NCBI GenBank assembly: GCA_000697665.1
Contig: KL197710.1
Location: 356,078-420,077, forward strand
Source: Jaapia argillacea MUCL 33604
Taxonomy: Eukaryota > Basidiomycota > Agaricomycetes > Jaapiales > Jaapiaceae
DNA length: 64,000 nt
Reading direction: 5' to 3'
The notes under the pieces are model-generated. The model searched no databases, was not told the origin of the DNA, and was given only the letters and a program-made list of their open reading frames with translations. Of the stretch, positions 24,588 to 36,486 are shown one piece after another. Each line of letters begins with the position of its first letter. The stretch's first letter is position 1. The translations under genes were made by a program, and so were the position numbers.

Positions 24588-25504
24588 CCCGACCAGAGAC
24601 ACTTGAACAATGGAGGTTCTCGTCGACTAGTGGGACAAAGGACGAAGACTAGGGGAAGGGAGTACTCTGATGACTAAACGTATGGCTCAGGCCGCTGAGC
24701 TCCCTATTAATAAGTCTGTTGGGAGTCGTTATCGGAACACAAGCGCATGGTACTCCCAGCCCCTCTGAAGATATCTGGGAGTGGTGACGACAGGGTTCTT
24801 GCAACCCGTAGCTGACAGGAATGGTCATTGCTATAGAAGTACTAGTTCAAGCATATAGTGACTTTGCTTTGCTTGTCATGGAATGTGGCATCGGGTAGCT
24901 GGTGGTTGGTGATTGACCTTCAATACTTCCGAGGCATGAAGCCAAGATTTAGAGAAAGCACAGGAATTGAGGCTCGCACTAGTGAATCCTTGGCCTAAGC
25001 AGACTAAAGGAGATCTAGTCCCCACATTTCAGTCCTTTTCCACCTGCAGTGGCCGTCGTATTTACCAGCGACTCCCGTGTCTCGAACTTTGCAGTGCCTT
25101 TTTTCGACGAAAACCTGTGGTTCAAGTTGTACATTTTCGTGAATTTGCCACTTCTACGACCAAAATGCCAGTGCGACATAATAGATATGAAAGGAGTGTG
25201 AATGTATGATACCAGACAACGATGCATTAGTTAAAATGAGTGATCTATGGATATTGCGGAGTGTGATGCAAAGCGACGAAGGTAAGAAAAACAATTGTTG
25301 AGGGAATGGAAGAGGGTGCGTAAAAATATAACCATACTAGAGAGCAAAGTTCAAACATAGCAAAAGTCGAGGTATGGCTCGTCTGGCGACCATCAAAGAA
25401 ACAAAACGAGCGTGACGGCTGGTGAAGAAAGTCCCAGGATATTGCGCATAGGAAAAAATAATGATGAGAGAGGCTGAAATGACGGACCGGTATCTCAATC
25501 GTGA
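24588..25504. other. Intergenic region
   Basis: About 900 bp holding the promoter of the S33 hydrolase and the 3' flank of the AGC kinase. No coding signal is seen. The AT-rich part near 25300-25470 is probably the kinase 3' flank. Confidence 0.5.
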
Positions 25505-28500
25505 TTACCGAGGGGCAGCGAACAGAGAAAGTACTTTCTCAGCGCCTTCCTTGTACTTCTTATACTTCTTGTTCTTTTGCTTCTCCGGCTCCTCCTGCGA
25601 TGGGCTCTTCTGGATGACAGAAGGGCCAGGTTCATCGTGGTCATGAGCGTGAGCGTCACCATTCATTGACTCTGCGCCACCTGGTGAGGAAGCTACTGAC
25701 ATCTGTGATTCCTTCGACTTCAAGGATGGAGCCATCGGAAGGACTGCACCACTGGAGGATGACGGGGACATCGTGGAAGCAATAGACCTCGAGGATACAG
25801 TGGCCGAGTTAGATACACTCGTTGTCTTTATAGTGGCGACGGATCGAGATGAATTCGATGAAGGCGGGGATTTGGGACGAAGGAATTGTCGTGGGTGTTT
25901 CCGGAAGGTGAGACCTGGAGTACGGCCACGACGTTGCTTTTCAGAAGTGGGCGAATCCGCAGGATCCGTACGGTCGACATCCGAGCGAGTCGACTGCGTA
26001 GAGACCGACCTTGGGGTTGACCGGTTGGGTGTCGCACCCTTGCGGAGGGCAAGAATATATCGGTCACGAACACCACGAGCAAAGAGAGTTGGCCCTCTAG
26101 GCCCATTCCTCTCCTCACCCTCTCCAGCTTCGACGAAGTCCCAATCGTCATCTTCCTCTCTTTCCGTGGCTTCGGTGTCCTCGTCGATAGCGTCGGAGAG
26201 ATATTTGTCAAGAGCCGGAATACCTGATTTCTCTCTACGAGCACGAGCAAATCGAGCAATAGGACGAGTGAGGCCAGTCCTTGATAGGACAGACTCCTTG
26301 GGTTTGGGAGGCTCAGGTTCATTCTTAGGTTCGACTGGCTCAGGGATATCAGGGATTTCAGCGATGGGAACTTCCATGATCGAAGGTTCCGGTGACGCCG
26401 CCACTGGTGACTCAGGAATCTGGATCTCCGCTGGTTCCTGGGAGAACACAGGCTCTTTGGGTAGAGGTGACACCTCAGGTTCGGGGGTAACAGGGGTAAT
26501 GGCAACCTCTTTGGCAGGGAGAGTTGCTGGTGCTTCCTCCTCTTGGATGGGAGCCTTCTCCTCTTCCTCCTTCTCCTCCTCCTCCTCTGAAGTAACCTCT
26601 TCCGACGAAGCTTCGTCGTCGCCATCAATGATGACAGAATGCCGTCCTTTGAAGGAATAACCGTCGAAAACGTCCACCGATTGCTCATCGGGATGGAGTG
26701 AAGGGCTGCGAGACTGAAGCGGGGTCGACACCGAGTCGTCACCATCGGTTGCATCCGTGTGCTCACGGTCGCGATCAGTGTCTGTTCCGTCATTGTCGTT
26801 GGGATCGTTGATAACGGGCTCCATTTCTAGGAAGGTATCGTCGAAGTTTTGGGTATCACTTGCGTTGGACGGGTCGATGGGCGGGATGTAGGGAGCTACG
26901 GAGAAGAATGAGGTGGGCCGAGGGCTACAAAAAAGTAAAGCAACGCACGAATATACCGCTTGTAGTAGACATGGGACCAGTCACTGTTGGATTGATGTAT
27001 CCCTTAGTTATGGAAGGGCAACAATGAAAGGGGAACTTACATCATCGAAAAGTATGGATGTTTCTTGATACGGGGTTCACATATTCGGAGAGCAGGATTA
27101 CGTTGAAGAAGCTAGTCGACCATCGTCAACGATATGAGATTACAACACCGATCCAGACACTTACCCCACGGATTAAACTCTTGGTGTCTTGGTCCATGGA
27201 TCGGTCATCTGGGAACGTCAACTCATCCTGCAAAACCCTCACATACATGTCGGAATGATTGTTGGCCCAGAACGGGGTCTTTAAAAATGGTCAGGAAAAG
27301 GGTGATAAGCAGAATGAATGGCGACACGTACGATTCCCGTCAACATCTCGTACAGCATGGTTCCGAAACTCCACCAATCAACCTCATAACTATATGGCAA
27401 TCCTTGGATAACCTCGGGAGCTAGGTACTCTGCCGTACCACAAAATGTGCTGGTCGAATCATGCTGCCCAACAGCCTGACCAGGCCATCCACTCAACTCC
27501 TTCCCGTTTTCACTCTTCATCCAATACGGGGTAACGGGAGTCGGGGTTCCAGGAGCGGACGAGTAAAACTCACGGCGACTACTAGATGGCGTGGATGGTG
27601 TGGTGGCGGGACTTGATCGGCGAGGGAACTCCTTGGAGAGACCAAAGTCGGTGAGGACGATGTGGCCGTCGGCGCCGATGAGGATGTTCTCCGGTTTTAG
27701 ATCCCGGTAGATGACACCAGCAGCATGAAGACCTTCGACGCCTTCGACAATCTCGGCAGCGTAGAACCGAGCACGATCACGACCCAGGCGACCCCATCGT
27801 GCAAGCTGAGTGGCGAGATCACCTCCAGGATGAAAATCCTAGGAAGAGGATTCAGGCCGATAACAAGGAGTGACGAACGAAAGAACTCACCATGACTAAG
27901 AACAGGTTCTCCTTATCGTGGAAACTCCACCATAATTTCACAACAAACGGATCGGTGCCCTCATGGGCCATTCTCTTCAACACAGCCTGCTCTGTCAACG
28001 TATGTTGCAACTCTTGATGAGCCAAGACATGTCGCTTCGTGATCGCCTTGAGTGCGTAAACGTCCGTGGTCGACTTGTGTCGCACAAGGAGCACTTTCCC
28101 AGCACACCCTTTACCCAAGACTCGCACCATCTCAAAATCATCTATGACAACTTTCCGCTGCGATTTCTTCTTCAACTCCTTGTTAGGATCGGAAGATCGG
28201 GAACGCTTCTTGCGGCGTCGTCGACCATCTGTGGTGGAAACTGAGGAGGCATCGCCAAGGGTAACGGAGGATGCAGCTTCGCCGCTGCTTGTAAACGACG
28301 GAGATTCGTAGAGTTTTGACACACGAGAAGTAGGGTCGGCTGAGTGCGAACGAATGCGAGAAGGATGATCGTGTGTCTCCTTTGTAGTCGCTGAGGCCTC
28401 CGCACCAGGTTTGTCGGTGTGTCCGTTGGTAGCAGGAGCAGATTGGGCCGCCGGAGCGTCAGGTAGCTCGACCATCCCGGAACGAGGGGTACGAACGATA

Positions 28501-29851
28501 CCATCCGCGCCTTTACCCTCCGCTGCGGTATCCGTCTCATCCTCCTCCTTGATATCTTCTTCCCTGGCGGTTGCGCTGTCTTTATCTTGCCCCTGCTCAG
28601 ACTCGGGAGTAGTAGCATTCGCAGCCATCAACGCATCGTACTCGCTCTCTGTCATACTCTCCGCCTCGCTAACATGCGTTGACGTCTCCGGCGTAGCGCG
28701 AGGCGTCTTTGGACTGACGTGAGCAGCCAAGTCGGACCTGACACGCTTGATGGCTCGCTCGACACGGACACTCTCTAAATCGTCTGTGCGGACTCGAACG
28801 AATCGTTTCCAAGGTCGGCTGACACGAAGGAGCTGATCATTGGCAATAGTGTTCAAGTATGATGCGAGGGCAGTGACATTGCTGTTCGGATGGGGAGGCA
28901 TACCACCGGTCGGCATCGACCTACCGTTGCTCATCGCGCCCGGTATGGAACCGAAGGGATCGCTGATCTCATGTGAAGGCGACGCGACGGGGGTGGTGGC
29001 ACCGGAAGGCATGCTGCTTGATGCGGAGACAACATGGCTGCGACTCCCGGAAGCTTGTCTACCCAGACCCGATTTGCTACTTGAGGGGGAGGCTAGGCGA
29101 GAAAGGGTATTAAGGAAAGCTGATTTCCGTTTAGGGGGAGGAGATGGAAGGCTGGAGAGATCGATGGGGAGGGTGGGTAGTTTGACGGAAGGCTGTGCTT
29201 CACGAAGCTTATTGTGAAGTTCAACAATCTCCAACGACGTTCGGGTGAGGGTGAGGTTATGGGTGGCAGCTAAATATGAAGAGAATCAGCTCGGACACTC
29301 TTAAACGTGGAAGGCGACAGAGTTGCGCGCCACGACGACACAACACAAGGAATGGTATACTCACTTTTGATATAGAGACTGTAGGACCTCGGATCATGAG
29401 GGTTTTCCGCGACGCTAACGGTCCATGGTCCGTCCTGATTATCAACCCTCGACAATCCTTTCCTGAACCCTCGAGTACCCGGATTCTCAATGTTCTTCAT
29501 ATCGTCTACGGATGGTGTGGCGGTGTCGACCTGGACGTAGTTTGAAGCGTCTTCGGTGGCACTGTCTGGTTCAAAGAACGAGTTCCCAGTAACACTCCGA
29601 CTTTCGACTCTAGATTTCTTCTTCTTTGAACGATAGGAATAGGTAGAATGGGAGAGATGAGGCGGTGTGATGTCAATGCTCCGTCTTTCGCGTAGTGATG
29701 GGGATGGGCCGTTGCCGTTCGGGTGATGAGGTATGGGAGAGCGAGCAACGGTAGCGAAACCAAAAACGGTCCTAAACTTCGTCTTCGAAACGGAGGGTTG
29801 AGCGCGGTGGTGCTGCTGTTGCTGCGAAACAGGTGCAAGGACGCTTGTCAT
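25505..29851 (-). CDS. PX-domain AGC protein kinase with long acidic tail
   Basis: Ser/Thr kinase of the AGC group. The start MTSVLAPVSQQQQHH leads into a Ser-rich tail. A PX-like lipid-binding region follows (PRSYSLYIKTATHNLTLTRT; LHNKLREAQPSVKLPTLPID; YLNTIANDQLLRVSRPWKRF), then a disordered linker. The kinase begins near residue 530: FEMVRVLGKGCAGKVLLVRH, lysine in YALKAITKRH, IYRDLKPENILIGADG, TDFGLSKEF, CGTAEYLAPEVIQG, VDWWSFGTMLYEMLTG. The hydrophobic motif reads NFDDTFLEM. A further ~430 residues are acidic, Pro/Glu- and Ser-rich and probably disordered. About 60 extra residues separate DFG from the GTAEYLAPE segment, which is unusual. The PX domain suggests recruitment to phosphoinositide membranes; the family place (Ypk/Sch9-like or a basidiomycete clade) is not settled. 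Confidence 0.9.
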
Positions 29852-32443
29852 AAGAATGTGAGAGAACGCTGCAAATTAGTCTCGTCACCCGAGTGCCAAT
29901 TGCGTTGAGCGGCGTCGGCGACAAAGGGAGGGGTGATGCGACCAGGCGTGAGCGGGAAGTGGGGGGTCGAACGGGTCGGCGATTACAGGATAGAAAATGA
30001 GAGAAAGGAGGTGAACGTATTGATGCAAATTTGATGGAAATTAGGTTCTGAACAAGCAACGGACCGAATGAACTTGCAGTGTGGTCTGTCTTCTGCTACT
30101 GCGTGCCAGTTTGTTGAAAGCGTGAAAGCCACGAGTTTCGAGAACTCCGTAAATATGACTCGCTTAAACCACGCCTCGAGGCAACAAAGCGAGATTCCAG
30201 CCAGCCAAGGAGTCCAGTACGTCGATAACAGCGTCAACGAGGATAGATATCGAACCAGCAAAGGGGACAAAAGAAAGAGGATATTGGGGGAGCGATGTAA
30301 TGACGGTGTTTTAGCTTGGGCGCCGTTACAAAGCGCTCGTTGCCACTTCTCTTGAAAATATTTGTTCTGTCCAAAAACAAAGCAACTACTCCCGGCCCTT
30401 TTTATTCCCCTCTCCCTCCTACCACTACTCCACGTCAATCTAGCAGCGCCGTACACTGTGATTCACCATCTGCCCAGCTTCACAATCCCAGCAAACCTCT
30501 TTGAATAAGCCTGTGATATCCACCGAATGTAACCCCTCAAAGTCCCATTGCCTTTTTAAGTCCCCTCGCTTTCTGCCGCAGAGAAACGGTTCCAAGGAAT
30601 GACCGAAGAGATAACGGCACCTTGCGTCGTCGTTGGGGATTTGGGGCCCAAGGGTTATGGGTTACTTGATATACCGTAGGCTCATCAAATTCATTGAAAT
30701 ATCCCTGGTTAAGATCGGATTATGCAAAACAAAAGTATCAACGATTCAACATCGGAACGCCCTCCAAACGCTGCGAGAACAACAGAACAACGCGGAAATG
30801 AATTGCTATAAAGGTGCTAGGAACAACGAAAGGAACACACTTACCAAAAGGCGTCAGATTTCCAAACATCCCAGCTAATCTCAACTTGGATGAATGAACT
30901 GCCACATTTAAGCGCTATACAGCAATGGCGTTATAACACATGTGAGACGGGTTTTGGACGGGCGGTGGAAGATACAGCAACACCGGTGAGGCTGAAAACC
31001 CCTTCACAGACACAGCCCAAACGGAGCAAGGTAGGTTTTAAAGTGGAAGATCCTGAGAAGAAACAAGCATCAGAGTTTTGATAGGGGATGACAAGATAGA
31101 TATTGACCGATAACATACATAGCGTTTTCACATACACACAATCATGTCGCAAAAACTAGTGGGATGGCGCAGCCTTTGCCATGGTTATCGCCAGGTACAG
31201 CGCTGTGATAGAACGTGCCACACTGTCGCGGCCGTCTGAGGTCATTATAGTGGAGCCTTGTATTTGAACTCTGATAACTTGAGCTTCGAAGATGGTCACC
31301 AACCAAGGAACGACGGAGAGCCGACCCGATATTGATGACCTGGCGAAAGTAAAGCTGCAGGTGGCAAATCAAGGGTCTGGGAGCTCGGCGCAGTCCAAGC
31401 ACGTCAAGATATGCCATTTCCTGTCAGTAGTTGAGGACACTGATCGCCATGGGCGTATGCGGAAACGACCACTTGATGCTGCTGGAAGTCGGAACTGCGC
31501 AACGAGGTGAAATAGCAGAGAAAGGTTCCATTCCGCTCCACGAAGTTCATGGGGAATGGAGAACCTTTGGGGCATCAGTCGGCCAAAAGGAGTGCTTATA
31601 AAAACACGTGTGTACTTGATCCTTTTTCACCCGGATAGCGCTTTCGACAGTGATTCCATCCAACGAACTGGAAATTGGACGACCAGGATACTGACAGTCG
31701 TCCTCGAAATTTTGACGAAACCGACAAGTAGCTGTCCGATATGTCGCCCAAGCGCCAACTTGCTAAGTCCAGAATGCTGTGTGGCCAGTTTCGGTACCCG
31801 AAAGAGTTCATTCCAGAAGACGAGGTGGCCAGCGTGATCACTAGGATGTGATAAAGATGAAACAAGATCGTTGACCCCAAGTTCTGCGTTGTTCTATGCT
31901 GAGCTGATGAAAAGATACGAGTTCCAGCGACGACCCAGTGGTGATGCTTGGTTGCCTGGAATGAGGCTGGGTACCAGTGACCCGACTCTGAGAGATGATA
32001 TTGACCGAGCATCGGAAAGGTATGGAAAAAAAGAGGAAGACGATGGTAAGGATGCATACTACATAGTGACTTCATCCGTACTCGTCCTTCTTGCTCGAGC
32101 CGAATCCTAGTATCCGTGCTTTCGACAGCCGAAGCTGATCGTCGTGGTAGAGGACCAGGAAAATGGTCGGCTATACAGAGCCAACGGGGATAAGGGCCGC
32201 GATCAAAGGATACACCCTCACGCGACCAAGTCCTCCCACCAGCCGTCTCTTACCGTCACCCGCGACATTGCCATAGATCCTCACGGCAAAGAATGGTATT
32301 CTGCTCACAAATAGACACTCACGCTGGCACTGTGGCAACACAGATTCACAGGATGACGAAGACTCAGCGATAGCAGTGGTTTCTCTTGACCACCCGCACT
32401 CAGCAAGTAACCAGTACCTCGGCAAGGGGATCCTGAGAGTGCC
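29852..32443. other. Gene-poor stretch upstream of the kinase and first esterase
   Basis: About 2.6 kb holding both promoters. Open frames up to 159 codons occur on both strands, but none matches a family or assembles with introns into a longer protein. No transposon ends or tRNA are recognised. The last ~150 bp is duplicated upstream of the second esterase. Confidence 0.45.
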
Positions 32444-33725
32444 ATGGCCTCCTCTTCGACGTCGATGTATTCGTTTTATAGGTTTCGCCAACAACCCTTC
32501 AGAGCTTTATACCTTACCTACGAATGGATCACCACAACCTTCATTAGGGTTCCCTGGTGGTACATCTCCAACTTGCCTCGCTTCCTGAGACCCAGGAAGT
32601 CTTGGTCTATCAGTCGGTGTATCACTCTTAACACGATGAGGAGAACGGTCAAAACTAGCCAGAGGTATGGTATTTCAACCCCTCAGCCTTTATCGTGTGC
32701 TGACGTTGTATTTCCTCAGAGCAGGGCCATTTGAAAAGTTCTACGATTACCGCGCCATTCCAGAGAGTACCAATGCTAAAGGGCTCTGGATAGAACCAGT
32801 TCCAGAGCTCTTAACCACTGAAATCAGGTCATTCGCTGCGACTTCCTCCGTTGAACCTGTTCGCATCCCCGGCTACTGGCTCGACAAGGTTGGCCAGGAC
32901 ATCCCAATCGGCGCGGCACCTCTTCCTAACGAGAAGGTCATCTACGCTCTCCACGGAGGAGGTTACATCGCATACTCTGCCCACCCCGATGACCCCACAG
33001 CCTCCATCGCCAAAGGCTTATTGGAATATTGTAAACCGGTTCTCAGGACGTTCTCGATCGACTACAGGCTCTCCGTCGGAGCCCCGTTCACTCCCAGGAA
33101 TCCATTCCCAGCAGCATTATTCGACGCTCTCGCCGGTTATAATTACCTCGTTAACACCGTCGGCTTCTCACCGTCCAACATCATCGTAGAAGGAGACTCA
33201 GCGGGCGGAAATCTCGCATTGGCGCTTACCCGGTACCTCGTTGAGAACCAGGAGAATACACAAGGGATAAAATTGCCCCCGCCCCCAGGATCACTCCTCC
33301 TCTTATCGCCATGGTGTGACCTTGGACAATCGCACAATATCCCCGGCTCCGCTGCTTACACCTGCGTCAAAACCGACTACCTCAGCCGTCCCGGCTCCAA
33401 TCTTTACTCTACAATCGCGTTCACCGGTGCTCACGGCCTAGTGTCAACCGAAAACAACCGATACATTTCCCCAGCCTCGCGGAGCCCTTCTATGGAGACC
33501 GTCTCGTTCAAGGGTTTCCCCAGGACATTCATGATTGCTGGAGGTGCGGAGGTTTTGCTCGACTCCATTCGTACTCTGAGGGACAAGATGGTGAAAGATC
33601 TGGGTGCAGGCGAGGAAGGTGTGGTATATTATGAGGCAGAGGACGCTATCCACGATTACATTGGGTTGCCATTCCATGAGCCGGAGAGGAGTGAGACATT
33701 GGTTGCGATTGACAAGTGGATATAG
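32444..33725 (+). CDS. HSL-type alpha/beta hydrolase (esterase/lipase), copy 1
   Basis: A carboxylester hydrolase of the hormone-sensitive-lipase (alpha/beta hydrolase-3) family. Exon 1 encodes MASSSTSMYSFYRFRQQPFR and an aromatic, amphipathic stretch (WITTTFIRVPWWYISNLPRF) that may sit on membranes. The intron spans 32665-32719. Exon 2 has the oxyanion motif HGGGY (YALHGGGYIAYSAHPDD), the nucleophile elbow VEGDSAGGNLALALTRYL, the acid in GGAEVLLDSIRTLRDKM and the histidine in AEDAIHDYIGLPFHEPERS. Total length is about 408 residues, normal for the fungal family. The substrate is unknown; short-chain esters or sterol esters are possible. Confidence 0.92.
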
Positions 33726-34631
33726 ATTTCATTTGTTTTCAGGGGTTGTGTCAATGGTTTGCGGTACGTTCGTGACTATGACCTGTCTACGTTGTTGGGA
33801 ATCTGACCAATCTCGTTCCTCTTGTAGGCGTCTGGAGTTATGCTATGGGATCGTGACTGTGGAGTTCAATTCCGCTGTGTCGCACTGTATACTCTAGCGC
33901 AGAATCGCGGCCGAGAGGAAATTGAATAGTTTCTGAGACTAAAGAGTTCCTCAATCTTCACCGCACCATCGTCAGCTGCGTCGAAGCCCCATGATACCAC
34001 GGCGACCGCGCCGACGTCACGATTCAGATCCTCCACTCCCGGAGCTGTATTTCAATGCTTGAGCCTATCCTTTCTTGATTTGTGGCGAAAACATGTGGAT
34101 CGTGTTATTTCTCCGTAACCTCAAGTCAAGAGAAATGCGAGCGCTTCCGGAAAGCGAGACTCCTTTTCTTCTACTGGACAACGATCTACGTCTGAGATAT
34201 CATGCGCCTCTCGCTCGAGTTCGGAACTTCTTGTCCAGGTTCGAGAGACCAGCGGTTAGGAAATAAATGGATAAATCCATGACACATTGGTGTCCGACCT
34301 CTAATTCCCGCCGACACTATTGGAAGTAAAGATTGGTACAGTCAGACACTAGGAGGAAGTATGTATCAGTGTTACTCAGGTCAAGGTCTCCGAGTCCCCG
34401 TACGACGGTAAGGAAGAGCAAGGAATCTCAAAATCGGATGATATCCAACCGTATCGACGTCAAGTGCTTTTATGTTTCGCGCACATACAGTATATTCAGA
34501 ACTCACGCTAGACAGCATAGATTCACAGGACGAGGAGTCACTCGCTGCCGAAGCTCGGTGATAGTAGTGGTTTACCTTGAACCACCAACCCTCGGCCTCT
34601 GAAAGGGGATTTGAGAGGATTTGACCGTACC
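33726..34631. other. Spacer between the esterase copies
   Basis: About 900 bp. The right end from about 34490 resembles the promoter of copy 1. The rest shows no gene or recognised element. Confidence 0.55.
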
Positions 34632-35914
34632 ATGGCCTCCTCTTCGACCTCGATGTACTCATTTTATAGGTTTCGCCAACAACCTTTCAGAGGTTTATAG
34701 CTTGCCTATGAATGGATCACCACAACCTTCATTAGGGTTCCCTGGTGGTACATTTCCAACTTACCGCACTTCCTGAGACCCAGGAAGTCTTGGTCTATTA
34801 GTCGGTGTATCACTCTTCACTCGATAAGGAGAGCAGTGAAAACCAGCGAGAGGTATGGCATTTCAACCACCCAATACTTAGCGTGTGCTGAAGTGGCATT
34901 TTCCTCAGAGCGGGGCCATTCGAAAAGTTCTACGATTACCGCGCCATCCCAGAGGGTACCACTGCTAAAGGGCTCTGGATAGAACCATTTCCAGCGCTCT
35001 TGACCACCGAGCTCAAGTCTTACGCTGCAACTTCCTCCGTCGAACCCGTTCGCATCCCTGGCTACTGGCTCGACAAGGTTGGCCAGGATATCCCAATCGG
35101 CGCGTCACCGCTTCCTAACGAGAAGGTCATCTACGCACTTCACGGAGGAGGTTACATCTCATACTCTGCTCACCCCGACGACCCTACAGCCTTGATCGCT
35201 AAAGGCTTATTGGAATATTGTAAACCGGTTCTGAGGACGTTCTCAATCGAGTACAGACTTTCCGCTGGAGCTCCATTCACTCCCAGCAATCCATTCCCGG
35301 CAGCGTTATTCGACGCTCTGGCTGGGTATAATTACCTAGTTAACACCGTCGGCTTCTCGCCATCCAACATCATCGTCGAAGGCGAGTCGGCAGGTGGAAA
35401 TCTCGCCTTGGCACTTACTAGGTATCTCGTTGAGAACCAGGAAAATAGCCAAGGTATTACACTGCCTCCTCCCCCAGGATCACTCCTCCTCTTATCACCA
35501 TGGTGTGACCTTGGACAATCACACAATATTCCTGGTTCATCTGCTTACACCTGCGTCAAAACTGATTTCCTGACCCGTCCTGGCTCCAATCTTTACTCCG
35601 AACTGGCCTATACCGGTGCTCATGGCCTAGTTGCAACCGAAAGCAATCGGTACATCTCCCCAGCCTCGCGGAGCCCTTCTATGGAGCCCGTCTCGTTCAA
35701 GGGTTTCCCCAGGACGTTCATAATTGCTGGAGGTGCGGAGGTTTTGCTGGACTCCATTCGCACTCTGAGGGACAGGATGGTGAAAGATCTCGGTGAAGGG
35801 GAGGAAGGTGTGGTGTATTACGAGGCAGAGGATGCTATTCACGATTACATTGTGATGCCGTTCCATGAGCCAGAGAGGAGTGAAACTCTGGCTGCGATTG
35901 ATAAGTGGATATAG
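34632..35914 (+). pseudogene. HSL-type esterase, copy 2, with a stop codon in exon 1
   Basis: A tandem duplicate of the upstream esterase. The homologous ATG at 34632 reads MASSSTSMYSFYRFRQQPFR and then meets TAG at 34698-34700, where copy 1 has a tyrosine codon. The rest of exon 1, the intron (GTATGG...TCCTCAG) and the whole of exon 2 stay open and in frame to WI-stop at 35914. The internal methionine of copy 1 (NTMRR) is lost, so no in-frame ATG remains before the catalytic part. Catalytic motifs are kept: HGGGY, the Ser elbow as VEGESAGGNLALAL (GESAGG in place of GDSAGG), AEVLLD and AIHDY. It may be freshly disabled, start at a non-AUG codon, or carry a base-call error. Confidence 0.7.
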
Positions 35915-36486
35915 CTTTTCAGACGTTGCGTCATCAGTTGACTATTGCCTACACGTTTGATTGCTACGAGTGGTTTGTGTTGCTAAAATTGTGAACGAGT
36001 CTTGAGTTATGCTGTCGTCGAATGCTTGAAGGTGTGGCTTCTTGATTTGTGGCGGCTAGGTATGGTGTGCTTGTCCACAACACTCGGCTCGAGTGCATAT
36101 GCTGTAGCGATGGGAGCCCAAGCTTGGCGAAACGCTGGAGGAGCATGAGGTTGAACTTAGACGTGGCATAAAGTGGGGAGTATAGGTGCAATCGCCACGG
36201 TCAGATTGTGCCGAAGAATAGCGTACAACTTTCCGAGGGCACCAACTGATCCGTCACGAGCAGTCTTGATGAGGCATCTGAAAAGAGTGCTCCTGTGAGC
36301 GGCGGTACCAAGTTCTGAATCATATTGAGTTGATTGAATGACGAGGTTTGAAGGTACCTGGACATCACTATTTCACTGGTGACTATCTGCGACACTGACC
36401 AACGTAGATCTTCCTTCGGTGCTGCATCCAAGCTTCACGTGAATCAACATTCCCGTTGCATCTGAACCTAGGCCGCCACGCGATGG
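35915..36486. other. Convergent intergenic region
   Basis: About 570 bp between esterase copy 2 and the thioredoxin-like gene. A 76-codon minus-strand open frame here was not supported as coding. Confidence 0.5.

Larger units (their letters stand above)
32290..35930 (+). repeat. Direct tandem duplication of an esterase gene with its promoter
   Basis: Unit 1 is about 32290-33740 and unit 2 about 34490-35930, each holding promoter, exon 1, a ~55-bp intron and exon 2. The coding parts differ mostly at third codon positions, so the duplication is not recent and the protein was kept under constraint for some time. The units are separated by about 750 bp of unrelated sequence. Confidence 0.85.

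Noticed and set aside
25773-26660. 295-codon plus-strand open frame
   Set aside because: It is antisense to the low-complexity kinase tail; its Ser/Gly-rich content is the mirror of that tail.
25828-26793. 321-codon minus-strand open frame
   Set aside because: It is a +1 shadow of the same kinase tail, rich in Arg/Leu from repetitive codons.
29983-30456. 157-codon minus-strand open frame upstream of the AGC kinase
   Set aside because: No family resemblance; it lies where the promoter and leader should be and its first codon is not a convincing ATG context.
31871-32110. Hydrophilic 79-codon frame
   Set aside because: It lacks an ATG start and does not extend through plausible introns in either direction.
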